Shown piece after piece: positions 1-5,488 of a DNA stretch of 11,284 nucleotides. The position numbers and the translations under genes are program-made. Numbering within the stretch: the first letter of the stretch is position 1; every line of letters starts with the position of its first letter. The stretch spans positions 1 through 11,284 of the forward strand of contig JAICQA010000056.1 in the NCBI GenBank assembly GCA_025929595.1, written 5' to 3'. This DNA is from Xanthobacteraceae bacterium (GTDB lineage: Bacteria > Pseudomonadota > Alphaproteobacteria > Rhizobiales > Xanthobacteraceae). The notes beneath the pieces are model-generated. The model made no database searches. It saw only the letters and a program-made list of their open reading frames with translations, and was not told where the DNA came from.

Positions 1-191
1 CGCTTCCAGTCGATGACGGACGCGAGCCAGACACCGGCCTCGGCGTCGAAGCGAACCCTGTAGGCGATGCGGCCCCTCTCCCGGAGCTTTAGCGCCACTT
101 GCACGGGTTCCTCCGCCGCAGGCGCGGAAAAACCCGCGCGAATGCGACCCTTGGCAGTCTCCAAAAGAACCGGAAAACGACGCTGACGCAT
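1..191 (-). CDS. Hypothetical protein, 3' end outside window
   Basis: The first 63 codons of a gene read leftward and cut by the window edge; no stop is reached. It opens MRQRRFPVLLETAKGRIRAG and continues with a stretch ending ...RVRFDAEAGVWLASVIDWK. The visible part is basic, with no signal peptide or membrane segment, and alternates charged and hydrophobic residues in a way that suggests short beta strands. The start is supported by an AGGAG ribosome binding site (198-202 on the plus strand) about seven bases upstream of the ATG. That site sits in the 3' arm of a small hairpin, described separately. The gene is divergent from the PilZ gene. I do not recognise the family and assign no function. 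Start and frame are fairly sure; everything else is open. Confidence 0.6.
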   Translation of the reverse strand, partial: MRQRRFPVLLETAKGRIRAGFSAPAAEEPVQVALKLRERGRIAYRVRFDAEAGVWLASVIDWK

Positions 192-198
192 GGTCGTC

Positions 199-219
199 TC
201 CTGTCGGTTTCATACAGGA
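199..219 (-). promoter_or_regulatory. Small inverted repeat covering a ribosome binding site
   Basis: TCCTGT (199-204) and ACAGGA (214-219) form a perfect 6-bp inverted repeat around a 9-base loop. Read on the minus strand, the 3' arm ACAGGA runs straight into GA and supplies the AGGAG of the leftward gene that starts at 191. If the leader is transcribed through here, the hairpin would partly hide the ribosome binding site. It could instead be a protein operator in the divergent intergenic region (192-374). The repeat is seen; the role is inferred. Confidence 0.35.
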
Positions 220-374
220 TATAGGGAGACCCCCGGACCCGTTCCATCAACTGCACGCGAGCGCCCAAGGGGCCGCAAAAATCGCGCTCGGGGCGGCGTT
301 CCAAATCGGGATTGGCGGAATTAGCCGGCTATCGATTCAAGCTCGATCAAGAAGTTGCCGCGACCTTCGCGGTC

Positions 375-620
375 ATGGACGACCGACGAAAATTTCCGCG
401 TATTCCGACGCTGAAGGCCGGACGGATCGAGTTCAACCGACGGCTCAATGTCGTCGATTGCGTCGTGCGCAACATGTCCGATGGCGGCGCCTGCATCCAG
501 GTCGAGGATACCGGCTGGCTGCCGGCGACGTTCGACCTCGCGGTCCCAATCGATGGGCTCAAGCGGGCGTGCCGGGTGGCCTGGAGGTCGGCTGACAAGC
601 TCGGCGTCGCGTATCAATAG
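375..620 (+). CDS. PilZ-domain protein (cyclic-di-GMP receptor)
   Basis: An 81-residue protein that is essentially one PilZ domain. Both parts of the cyclic-di-GMP binding signature are present: RxxxR as R5-KFP-R9 near the N-terminus, and NxSxxG as N33-MSDG-G38. They are followed by the usual beta-barrel strands (ATFDLAVPI, RACRVAWR, KLGVAYQ). PilZ proteins bind cyclic-di-GMP in the cytoplasm and pass the signal to partners in motility, exopolysaccharide or biofilm control; the partner is not shown here. ATG 375 is chosen because the family typically begins just before the DRRxxPR motif. An in-frame TTG at 312 would add 21 residues of unrelated sequence. Neither start has a strong ribosome binding site. 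Family is sure; start less so. Confidence 0.85.
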   Translation: MDDRRKFPRIPTLKAGRIEFNRRLNVVDCVVRNMSDGGACIQVEDTGWLPATFDLAVPIDGLKRACRVAWRSADKLGVAYQ

Positions 621-625
621 CTCGG

Positions 626-654
626 TTGGCGGCACGCGCCGGCTCGGGCTAGAC
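626..654 (+). promoter_or_regulatory. Possible sigma-70-type promoter for the lipoprotein gene
   Basis: TTGGCG (626-631) and CTAGAC (649-654) are separated by 17 bases and lie just upstream of the lipoprotein start at 686. The match to alphaproteobacterial housekeeping promoters is moderate. The predicted transcript would begin near 661, inside the palindrome at 657-673. Confidence 0.3.
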
Positions 655-656
655 TC

Positions 657-673
657 CGGCGGTTGAACCGCCG
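657..673. promoter_or_regulatory. Palindrome next to the lipoprotein ribosome binding site
   Basis: CGGCGGTT, one central G, then AACCGCCG: eight-base arms of perfect dyad symmetry. It ends 3 bases before the GGGGG (676-680) that is the likely ribosome binding site for the ATG at 686. It lacks a T-run, so it is a poor terminator for the PilZ gene; an operator or a leader hairpin is as likely. Confidence 0.35.
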
Positions 674-685
674 TCGGGGGACGCG

Positions 686-1228
686 ATGCTCAGGGGCTCT
701 CGTTCGATCCTCAAATCGAGGCACTGGGCTACGGCCGTCTTGCTCGCGGCCGGACTCGCGGGCTGCGCCGGCGACAGTGCCCTGTCACCGGGGCCGACAC
801 AGCCGATCGCTGCCGCACCCGCCATTCCACCGGCCGCGATCGCGGGCCGCTGGGGCCTCGCCTCCTATCACCGGGAGGAAGACCGCGGCCGCACCGAGCA
901 GCAGGCACGCGCCGTGTGCAACAATCCCTACGAAATCGGCCTCGGCCCGAACGGCGGCGTGATGATGCACCCCGCCGATCAGAATCAGCGGGTCGAATTG
1001 GCCGTCAAGGGCGCGTCGGGAAACCGGACCTTCGTCGGCCCGCCGGGCGAGCCGGGTCAACTTGAGGACCGCGAGATCGTCGCGTTCGACGGGCAAATCA
1101 TGGTTATGCGCTGGATGGACCCGGAGGTGGCGTCGCGGTTCGGCACGATCGTGTTCGCGCGCTGCTCCGACGCTACGGCTGCACGACCACCCGCGTCCCG
1201 ACCGGCACCCGCTCGTACAAATCGATAA
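686..1228 (+). CDS. Predicted lipoprotein of unknown function
   Basis: A 180-residue protein with a lipoprotein signal: basic n-region, hydrophobic stretch TAVLLAAGLAG, and a lipobox LAGC with the modified cysteine at residue 27. A proline/alanine-rich linker (about 30-52) follows, then a compact domain that begins IAGRWGLASYH and contains two cysteines (C78, C160). The pattern IAGRWG...C...LGPNGGVMM..., ending in ...FARC, suggests a small periplasmic beta domain with a possible disulfide, anchored to a membrane. I recognise this type from Rhizobiales genomes but know no function. GGGGG five bases before ATG supports the start. The last 18 or so codons form a low-complexity Ala/Pro/Arg tail lying antisense to the end of the transpeptidase gene, so natural homologs may end near FARC. 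Confidence 0.75.
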   Translation: MLRGSRSILKSRHWATAVLLAAGLAGCAGDSALSPGPTQPIAAAPAIPPAAIAGRWGLASYHREEDRGRTEQQARAVCNNPYEIGLGPNGGVMMHPADQNQRVELAVKGASGNRTFVGPPGEPGQLEDREIVAFDGQIMVMRWMDPEVASRFGTIVFARCSDATAARPPASRPAPARTNR

Positions 1229-1772
1229 CGTCGGCGTTCACCAGCCGGAAGCAGCCGGACGAAACGGCGTGGCCGATCGTGTGCGGCTGGTTGGTGCCGT
1301 GAATGCGGTATACGGTATTGCCGAGATACATCGCACGCGCGCCGAGCGGATTGCCCGCACCGCCCGCCATGAAGCGCGGCAGGTACGGCTGACGCTCGAT
1401 CATCTCCGCTGGAGGACGCCAGTCGGGCCACTCGGCCTTGCGCGCGATTTTCTGCAATCCCTTCCAGCGGAAGCCGTCGCGACCGACACCGATGCCGTAA
1501 CGCATGGCGCGGTTGTCGGGCAGCACCAGATAGAGCATCCGCTCGCGCGTCTCGACAATGATCGTGCCGACCGGCTCGGTCGTCCGGTAGAAAACGACGC
1601 GGCGCTGATATTTCTCGTCGACTTCGTAACGTTCATCGGCCACCCGGCCGGGCTCGTCGTCGACATCCAGGGTGATTTCATAGTCGCGTAGCGCACTGTA
1701 TTGCGCGTGCGCGGTGGCCGCGATCACGCCGGCTGCGACCGCGAGCAGACAGGAGAACCAAATTCGCTTCAT
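1173..1772 (-). CDS. Secreted YkuD-family L,D-transpeptidase
   Basis: A 199-residue precursor. Residues 1-23 (MKRIWFSCLL... ending AHA) form a Sec signal peptide cleaved before QYS. The YkuD catalytic domain occupies about 65-199. It contains H158 in IHGTNQP and the nucleophile motif S172-G-C174-F-R176 within HAVSSGCFRL, which is the HxGT...SxGCxR signature of L,D-transpeptidases. These enzymes work in the periplasm. They form 3-3 peptidoglycan cross-links, attach proteins to peptidoglycan, or remove the latter; the sequence does not say which. All catalytic residues are present. No peptidoglycan-binding domain precedes the catalytic domain. ATG 1772 is chosen because it places the signal peptide at the N-terminus; further in-frame codons upstream would bury it. 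The stop lies inside the convergent lipoprotein gene (56-bp overlap). Confidence 0.92.
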   Translation of the reverse strand: MKRIWFSCLLAVAAGVIAATAHAQYSALRDYEITLDVDDEPGRVADERYEVDEKYQRRVVFYRTTEPVGTIIVETRERMLYLVLPDNRAMRYGIGVGRDGFRWKGLQKIARKAEWPDWRPPAEMIERQPYLPRFMAGGAGNPLGARAMYLGNTVYRIHGTNQPHTIGHAVSSGCFRLVNADVIDLYERVPVGTRVVVQP

Positions 1773-1776
1773 GGAA

Positions 1777-1826
1777 GGAAAACCCACCGACTCCCTGCGT
1801 CGATAGAGGCACAGGTAGGGTTTTCC
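1777..1826. repeat. 9-bp inverted repeat in the transpeptidase leader/promoter
   Basis: GGAAAACCC (1777-1785) and GGGTTTTCC (1818-1826) are perfect inverted copies 32 bases apart. They flank the predicted transcription start of the leftward transpeptidase gene: one arm touches the possible -35 box and the other lies just before the start codon. This could be a paired operator or chance. Confidence 0.3.
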
Positions 1827-1831
1827 GGCAA
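1803..1831 (-). promoter_or_regulatory. Possible promoter of the transpeptidase gene
   Basis: On the minus strand, TTGCCG (1831-1826) and CTCTAT (1808-1803) are 17 bases apart. This would start a transcript near 1796 with a leader of about 24 bases before ATG 1772. The -35 box is good; the -10 box is weak. Confidence 0.3.
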
Positions 1832-1922
1832 TGCCTGCGATCACACCACAAAAGATGCGGCGGTTCGGGCGGATTCGGAACCCGCCCGCATTCTGAAGCC
1901 GTCCGCGCGCGCCTCAAATTGA

Positions 1923-1953
1923 GAATCCCTCCCCTGGGATTGGGGAGGGATTC
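1923..1953 (-). terminator. Perfect 12-bp hairpin behind the 139-residue gene
   Basis: GAATCCCTCCCC (1923-1934) and GGGGAGGGATTC (1942-1953) pair perfectly around a 7-base loop. The hairpin lies 19 bases beyond the stop of the leftward gene that ends at 1973. On that strand it is followed by TCAATTTTGAGG, so it ends in a short U-run and is a plausible intrinsic terminator. CCCTCCCC/GGGGAGGG palindromes of this kind are scattered between genes in Rhizobiales, so this is probably also a dispersed repeat copy. Confidence 0.6.
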
Positions 1954-1972
1954 AAGTTCGCCCTTTGATATT

Positions 1973-2392
1973 TCAGGCCGAGATTTTCTCGCGCTCGTGT
2001 TGCGTTTCGTGCCCGGCAGTGTGCGCGGGTGAGGCTGGCAACTGCAGCACGGTCGCGATTTGCCCTTCGGCAAGCCGTGTCAAGAGCACGACCTCGCCGT
2101 TTGGAAGGTCCAGCGCATCGTGATGCAGGTTCGCCCGGCCGGGATTGACCTGGCGGAAACGCGCTACCCGCCCGTTCACTTTGCGGTTCGGAAAGAATCC
2201 GAACCCGGCATCGACCTCGATATCGCGATCGAAGGCGATCTCGGTTCCGGGAGCGAGGCAAACGGCTACGTCGCGAGCCTCCACCGCCGCGAAACCTCGA
2301 GTAAACGACGAGGCGGGAAAGCTCGTGGAAACGAGTCGGTCGCCAACCTTGGCGGGACGCGTCGCTACATTATGCAGACTGTAGTCACACAT
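1973..2392 (-). CDS. Conserved hypothetical protein (MCDYSLH type)
   Basis: A 139-residue soluble protein beginning MCDYSLHNVATRPAKVGDRL. I recognise this opening and the later block (VARFRQVN, HHDAL, LLTRLAEGQIATVLQLPA) from uncharacterised proteins common in Bradyrhizobium and Methylobacterium relatives, but no function or domain name comes to mind. There is no signal peptide or membrane segment, so it is probably cytosolic. C2, C45 and a histidine pair (H90-H91) are visible as possible metal ligands, though nothing proves this. Hydrophobic strands such as DVAVCLAPGTEIAF and EVVLLTRL suggest a beta-rich fold. The start is well supported by GGGAGGAC about eight bases before ATG 2392. It stands alone, with its own hairpin terminator at 1923-1953. 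Confidence 0.8.
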   Translation of the reverse strand: MCDYSLHNVATRPAKVGDRLVSTSFPASSFTRGFAAVEARDVAVCLAPGTEIAFDRDIEVDAGFGFFPNRKVNGRVARFRQVNPGRANLHHDALDLPNGEVVLLTRLAEGQIATVLQLPASPAHTAGHETQHEREKISA

Positions 2393-2534
2393 GGGAACGT
2401 CCTCCCTTTACTGGCAGGAGTCGGATCGGTTCGCCCCTTCGCCCTCCAACGCACAACGCAGCAAATCTTGTTGTCGTTCCGACGTCCGAAATTAAAGCCG
2501 CTCTGTGCGACGCGCATGCTGCGGCTATTTCCAT

Positions 2535-2574
2535 GGCCGCGCGGCCGGCGCGCCCGGACTTGATCCCGCGCCGG
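2535..2574. repeat. Compound GC-rich palindromic repeat
   Basis: GGCCGCGCGGCC (2535-2546) is a perfect 12-nt palindrome. It runs into an inverted repeat, CCGGCGCG (2545-2552) with CGCGCCGG (2567-2574). The loop contains CCCGGACTTGATCC, which matches the core I know from dispersed palindromes in Bradyrhizobium-like genomes. It probably is a degenerate copy of such an element. Confidence 0.5.
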
Positions 2575-2601
2575 AATTTGCACAGGAACCGGCCTCACCA
2601 A

Positions 2602-2624
2602 ACCTCACCCCTCGTGGGGAGGGG
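2602..2624. repeat. Short C/G-run palindrome just before the ClpP-like gene
   Basis: An imperfect dyad with CCCC, TCGT, GGGG at its core and C/T-rich and G/A-rich flanks. It is the 'CTCACCCCT...GGGGAGGGG' type frequently repeated between genes in Rhizobiales. Its right arm supplies a GGGGAGGGG that can act as a ribosome binding site for a GTG at 2631. Confidence 0.45.
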
Positions 2625-2645
2625 CCGAAAGTGCGATTTTGTGTC

Positions 2646-3101
2646 ATGCGCTTCCTCTGGATTGTTATGACGGCAACGCTGATCGGCGGCAGCGCTCTGG
2701 CGCAGACGAAGCACGTTCCCTGGCTGGGCAAGAATCTCGACCAATACTCGGCGGAAAAGATCGACCCGCGCTATGCGCCGCATCCTTCCGGCGGCGATAC
2801 GCGCGTGTTCTCGGCAAAATACGCGGCGTCGGCGGCGCGCGGCGAAAGCTGGCGGATTATCAGCGACTGCGCTTCCGCCTGCACCATCGGCTTCGGCCAC
2901 TATGCCAAGACGCGCATCTGCGTCGGCGGCTGGGTGAAGCTCGGATTTCATCTTGGAGAGAACGAGCCTGCCACCGCGCAGATGTGGAACGCATATCCGT
3001 CAGAGATCAAAGCCCTGATCAATGCGCGCGGTGGACTGCGGCGCGAATGGCTTTGGATACCGGCCGCGGAGTTTCACAAGCTCGGATTTCCGGCCTGCTA
3101 G
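2646..3101 (+). CDS. Secreted ClpP-like (degenerate crotonase-fold) mini-protein
   Basis: A 151-residue precursor with a clear Sec signal peptide (MRFLWIVMTATLIGGSALA, cleaved before QTK). The mature protein contains DCASACTIGFG and, further on, VKLGFHLG. Aligned by eye with ClpP, S77 falls on the catalytic serine and H102 on the catalytic histidine, both 25 residues apart, with a matching R-I-C/R-F-C step between them. Many alphaproteobacterial periplasmic proteins share this CASACT...GFH pattern and the following MWNAYP...GGL...W block; their function is unknown. The ClpP acid has no obvious equivalent, because only 49 residues follow H102. C75, C79, C92 and C151 could form disulfides. ATG 2646 lacks a ribosome binding site; in-frame GTG 2631, six bases after GGGGAGGGG, is the alternative and adds five residues. 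It lies 85 bp upstream of the next gene. Confidence 0.75.
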   Translation: MRFLWIVMTATLIGGSALAQTKHVPWLGKNLDQYSAEKIDPRYAPHPSGGDTRVFSAKYAASAARGESWRIISDCASACTIGFGHYAKTRICVGGWVKLGFHLGENEPATAQMWNAYPSEIKALINARGGLRREWLWIPAAEFHKLGFPAC

Positions 3102-3186
3102 GCACCGGACGCTCGCTTGAGAGGAACAAAGGCGCAGGCGGGGATTTCCATCAGTGATCGGCGGGGGCCAACGCCGGAGCGCCACC

Positions 3187-4266
3187 ATGAACCGACTTTA
3201 CCTTGCCGTCGCAATCGCTGCGGTTGCCCTGCCCGCTTATGCTCAGACGAGCGCCAAGAATGCGTCAAAGGGTGCCGACGCTGCAACGCAGCAGTTCGTC
3301 GAGAAGGCCGCCATTGGCGATATGTATGAAATCCAGTCGAGCAAACTCGCTCAAAGCAAGTCGCAGAACGCTGATGTCAAGGAGTTCGCGGAGCACATCG
3401 TCACCGATCACACGAAATCCAGCGAGGAGTTGAAGTCACTGGTCAAGGACATGCAGGGCATGGAAGTTCCCGGCAAGATGGATGCCAAGCACCAGAAAAT
3501 GGTCGACCAGTTGCAATCGGCCTCCGGCGCGCAATTCGACCAGCAATACAAGAAGCAGCAGATCGAGGCTCACCAGACGGCGGTGCAACTCTTCACCGGC
3601 TACTCAAAGAGCGGCACGAATGACGAGATCAAATCGTTCGCCGAAAAGACTCTTCCGACCCTGAAAAAGCACCTTGAGATGGCGCAGGACCTGCCCGAAG
3701 GCAGCGCCAAGGTCGGTCAGGCGCAGCCGATGCCATCGCAAAAGAACCAGGCCGCCTCCGACACCCAGAATCGCCAGCGGTCGGCGCAGAGCGGCACCCA
3801 GTCACGGCAGACTGACCGGGACAGCAAGCAGTCGCAGGCCAAGGTCATATCCACGCCCGGACCAAACCACATTCTCGCCTCCGATCTCGAAGGCACCAAT
3901 GTGTACGGCGCCAACAATGAATCGATCGGCGAGATTTCCGAGGTCGTCCTGAACCGCGAAGGCCAGGTGGTCGCTATCGTTGTCGGCGTCGGCGGATTCC
4001 TCGGTATCGGTCAGAAAAACGTGGCGATTCCGTTCGACGCGATCGAGATCAGCGAGCAGAGCGGCGACGGGCAGAGCTCGGCGTCGAACAATCGCGGCGC
4101 GCAGAAGACCATGCAGCCGCAGCGCATCGTGCTGCGCGGAATGACCAAGCAGGAGCTTGAGGCTGCGCCGGCATTTGACAATGACAGCGACGACTCTGCG
4201 AACAAGCAGGACAGCCGGACTCCGCAAAACCAGAATCAAGACCGGAACAAGACCCAGAACCGCTAA
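3187..4266 (+). CDS. Secreted DUF4142 plus PRC-barrel fusion protein
   Basis: A 359-residue precursor. Residues 1-19 form a signal peptide (ending ALPAYA, then QTS). DUF4142, a helical ferritin-like periplasmic domain, spans about 33-170. It begins with the familiar QQFVEKAAIGDMYEIQSSKLA and includes VKEFAEHIVTDHTKSSEEL and a final LKKHLEMAQDL. A Gln/Ser-rich linker (about 171-222) leads to a PRC-barrel domain (about 229-290: ASDLEGTNVYGANNESIGEI, VVAIVVGVGGFLGIG, VAIPFDAIEI). The C-terminus (about 335-359) is disordered and Asn/Gln-rich. DUF4142 proteins are stress-linked envelope proteins of uncertain role, and PRC barrels mediate protein or RNA contacts. Both domains occur widely, but I usually see them as separate proteins. 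GGAG seven bases before ATG 3187 supports the start. Confidence 0.85.
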   Translation: MNRLYLAVAIAAVALPAYAQTSAKNASKGADAATQQFVEKAAIGDMYEIQSSKLAQSKSQNADVKEFAEHIVTDHTKSSEELKSLVKDMQGMEVPGKMDAKHQKMVDQLQSASGAQFDQQYKKQQIEAHQTAVQLFTGYSKSGTNDEIKSFAEKTLPTLKKHLEMAQDLPEGSAKVGQAQPMPSQKNQAASDTQNRQRSAQSGTQSRQTDRDSKQSQAKVISTPGPNHILASDLEGTNVYGANNESIGEISEVVLNREGQVVAIVVGVGGFLGIGQKNVAIPFDAIEISEQSGDGQSSASNNRGAQKTMQPQRIVLRGMTKQELEAAPAFDNDSDDSANKQDSRTPQNQNQDRNKTQNR

Positions 4267-4302
4267 CAACGCCCTTCGTTGACACTACGGTTTTGGCTTG
4301 TG

Positions 4303-4334
4303 GCAGCCTGCGCAGCTCACACTGCGCAGGTTGC
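4303..4334. terminator. Convergent hairpin between DUF4142/PRC and GST genes
   Basis: A 13-bp stem with one G-U pair (4303-4315 with 4322-4334; core CCTGCGCAG/CTGCGCAGG) and a 6-base loop. It lies 36 bases after the rightward stop and 15 bases after the leftward stop, a position suited to a two-way terminator. Neither side has a good U-run, so termination may be Rho-dependent or partial. Confidence 0.5.
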
Positions 4335-4349
4335 TCGATTCCATCCGGC

Positions 4350-5060
4350 CTAGCCGTCCAGCTCGGGATAGCGGCGGAAGATTCCCATCTCGTTGAACGG
4401 AATGCGGCGGTCGCTCGCGAGGTATTTCGCGATGCGCGGACGAGCGGCGACGCGTGTTCGGACATCCGCGATACGCGGATGCTTTTTCGCCCATGCAACG
4501 GCTGTCTTCGGAAAGGCGTAGCGCAGGCCCTCCGCAATCTGGAAGAGCGAGAGATCGGCGTAGGTAAGCTTTCGACCGGTGAGGAACGGCCCGCCGCTCG
4601 TCTTCAGCACCCGCTCAAAGTAGCCGAGGAACTTCGGCGCCCGGCTCTCGCGAAAGTCCTCCGCGCGGCGCTTCGATTCCGGCTTCTGATCCTCGTAATA
4701 GAAGTTGGCGCCGACCGGATGATGCGTGTCGTGAATCTCGACCAGAAAATCGGCGATCGTGAGCTGAAGCTGATGCACCCAAAGCGATCCCGCGTCGCCC
4801 TTCGGGGCCAGTCCGTGACGCGACCCGAGATAGAGAAGGATATTCGCTGTCTGGCCGATGATGCGCTTACCTGACTTTAAAAACGGCGGCGCGAAGGACG
4901 GCGTCTTAAGCGATCCATCCTGCATCAGCCGCATCATCTTCTCGGTGCCGCCGGGTCCGCGCGCGACGTCGACGTATTTCGCGCCCGTCTCTTCGAGCGC
5001 GAGGCGGACAAATTCACCGCGGCCCTGAATCTCGGGCCAGTAAAACAGTTCATAGGGCAT
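4350..5060 (-). CDS. Glutathione S-transferase family protein
   Basis: A 236-residue cytosolic GST. The N-terminal thioredoxin-like domain (about 1-82) opens MPYELFYW with Y7 in the place of the catalytic tyrosine of sigma/pi-like GSTs. It is followed by GRGEFVRLALEETG and the glutathione-binding turn GQTANILLYLG (Q70-T71 replacing the usual Q-S). The helical C-terminal domain (about 95-236) carries the folding N-cap motif T166-Y-A-D169 in LTYADLSLFQI. These features suggest conjugation of glutathione to electrophiles or peroxide detoxification, with unknown substrate. ATG 5060 is preferred over an upstream in-frame GTG (5096) because the GST fold starts at YELFYW and GGAGG lies four bases before it. 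That ribosome binding site is buried in a perfect palindrome downstream of a TATAAT box, listed separately. Confidence 0.92.
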   Translation of the reverse strand: MPYELFYWPEIQGRGEFVRLALEETGAKYVDVARGPGGTEKMMRLMQDGSLKTPSFAPPFLKSGKRIIGQTANILLYLGSRHGLAPKGDAGSLWVHQLQLTIADFLVEIHDTHHPVGANFYYEDQKPESKRRAEDFRESRAPKFLGYFERVLKTSGGPFLTGRKLTYADLSLFQIAEGLRYAFPKTAVAWAKKHPRIADVRTRVAARPRIAKYLASDRRIPFNEMGIFRRYPELDG

Positions 5061-5065
5061 GGGGC

Positions 5066-5083
5066 CTCCGCGGCGCCGCGGAG
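5066..5083 (-). promoter_or_regulatory. Perfect 18-nt palindrome covering the GST ribosome binding site
   Basis: CTCCGCGGCGCCGCGGAG is self-complementary over its whole length. In the GST mRNA its 3' arm provides the GGAG of the GGAGG ribosome binding site, leaving only the final G and CCCC before ATG. A GC-only stem of seven pairs with a GCGC loop would block ribosome access unless opened. It could also be a DNA operator downstream of the promoter. Confidence 0.45.
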
Positions 5084-5118
5084 CCTGCCCGCGCACGCAA
5101 TGGCATCAAAGTCGCCGG

Positions 5119-5124
5119 ATTATA
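5119..5124 (-). promoter_or_regulatory. TATAAT -10 box of the GST gene
   Basis: A perfect TATAAT on the minus strand (5124-5119), rare in such GC-rich DNA, lies about 60 bases upstream of ATG 5060. The region 17 bases further up (CTTCCG) is a poor -35, so an activator or another sigma factor may help. A start near 5112 would give a leader of about 50 bases that includes the palindrome at 5066-5083. Confidence 0.45.
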
Positions 5125-5169
5125 GAACGACGAGCGGCTGCCGGAAGGCGAGACGTTCAGACCGTCCCG

Positions 5170-5391
5170 TCACTTCTCAAGCAACTCGACCGGCGCATAG
5201 GTACGCGCAACCGCGTCGAATACCGAGACCTGAATCACCGGGAAGTTCTGTTTGAGCTTTGTGCCCGCCGCCGTTGCTTCGCCTTCGGTTTCGTAGCGTG
5301 CCTTCAATTTTCCGTCGATGGACAGCACATAGCCGTCGGTCGGCACCGCATTAGCCCGCAAGTTCTTGGGCCGGGTTGTTTCGTCGCTCAT
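5170..5391 (-). CDS. Small conserved hypothetical protein
   Basis: A 73-residue protein starting MSDETTRPKNLRANAVPTDG and continuing with strand-like GYVLSIDGKLKARYETEGEA, a helix (ATAAGTKLKQNFP) and a final strand IQVSVFDAVARTYAPVEL. This beta-beta-alpha-beta outline fits the small one-domain proteins often found in Bradyrhizobium relatives. I know no function. No signal peptide or membrane segment is visible. The start is well supported: AAGGAA lies eight bases before ATG 5391, and the upstream in-frame sequence is low in hydrophobics and rich in Arg/Thr. It sits between the DUF1488 gene (98 bp upstream, same strand) and the GST gene, which has its own promoter. Confidence 0.7.
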   Translation of the reverse strand: MSDETTRPKNLRANAVPTDGYVLSIDGKLKARYETEGEATAAGTKLKQNFPVIQVSVFDAVARTYAPVELLEK

Positions 5392-5488
5392 GTTCGATTT
5401 CCTTCTTGTGGTTGCTGGAGTCTGCGCGATCGGCATCCGGCCGCGACAAGCCGGCCGTGTCGTGACTAAGCGCAACCGTGCGGCGCGG

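Larger units (their letters stand above)
2393..2645. other. Intergenic region, repeat-rich
   Basis: Divergent gap of about 250 bp. The left part should carry the promoter of the leftward 139-residue gene, but I see no convincing boxes for it. For the rightward gene, TTGTTG (2468-2473), 17 bases, ATTAAA (2491-2496) is a weak candidate. The right half holds two palindromic repeats, listed separately. I find no supported gene here. Confidence 0.5.

Noticed and set aside
4279..4284. TTGACA on the plus strand after the DUF4142/PRC gene
   Set aside because: No -10 box follows at 16-18 bases, and the site lies between convergent genes.
4285..4494. A CAGCH (heme c-like CxxCH) motif in a short leftward frame
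   Set aside because: The motif is created by the terminator hairpin arm (CCTGCGCAG/CTGCGCAGG), and the frame lies within and beyond the 3' end of the GST gene. No signal peptide precedes it.
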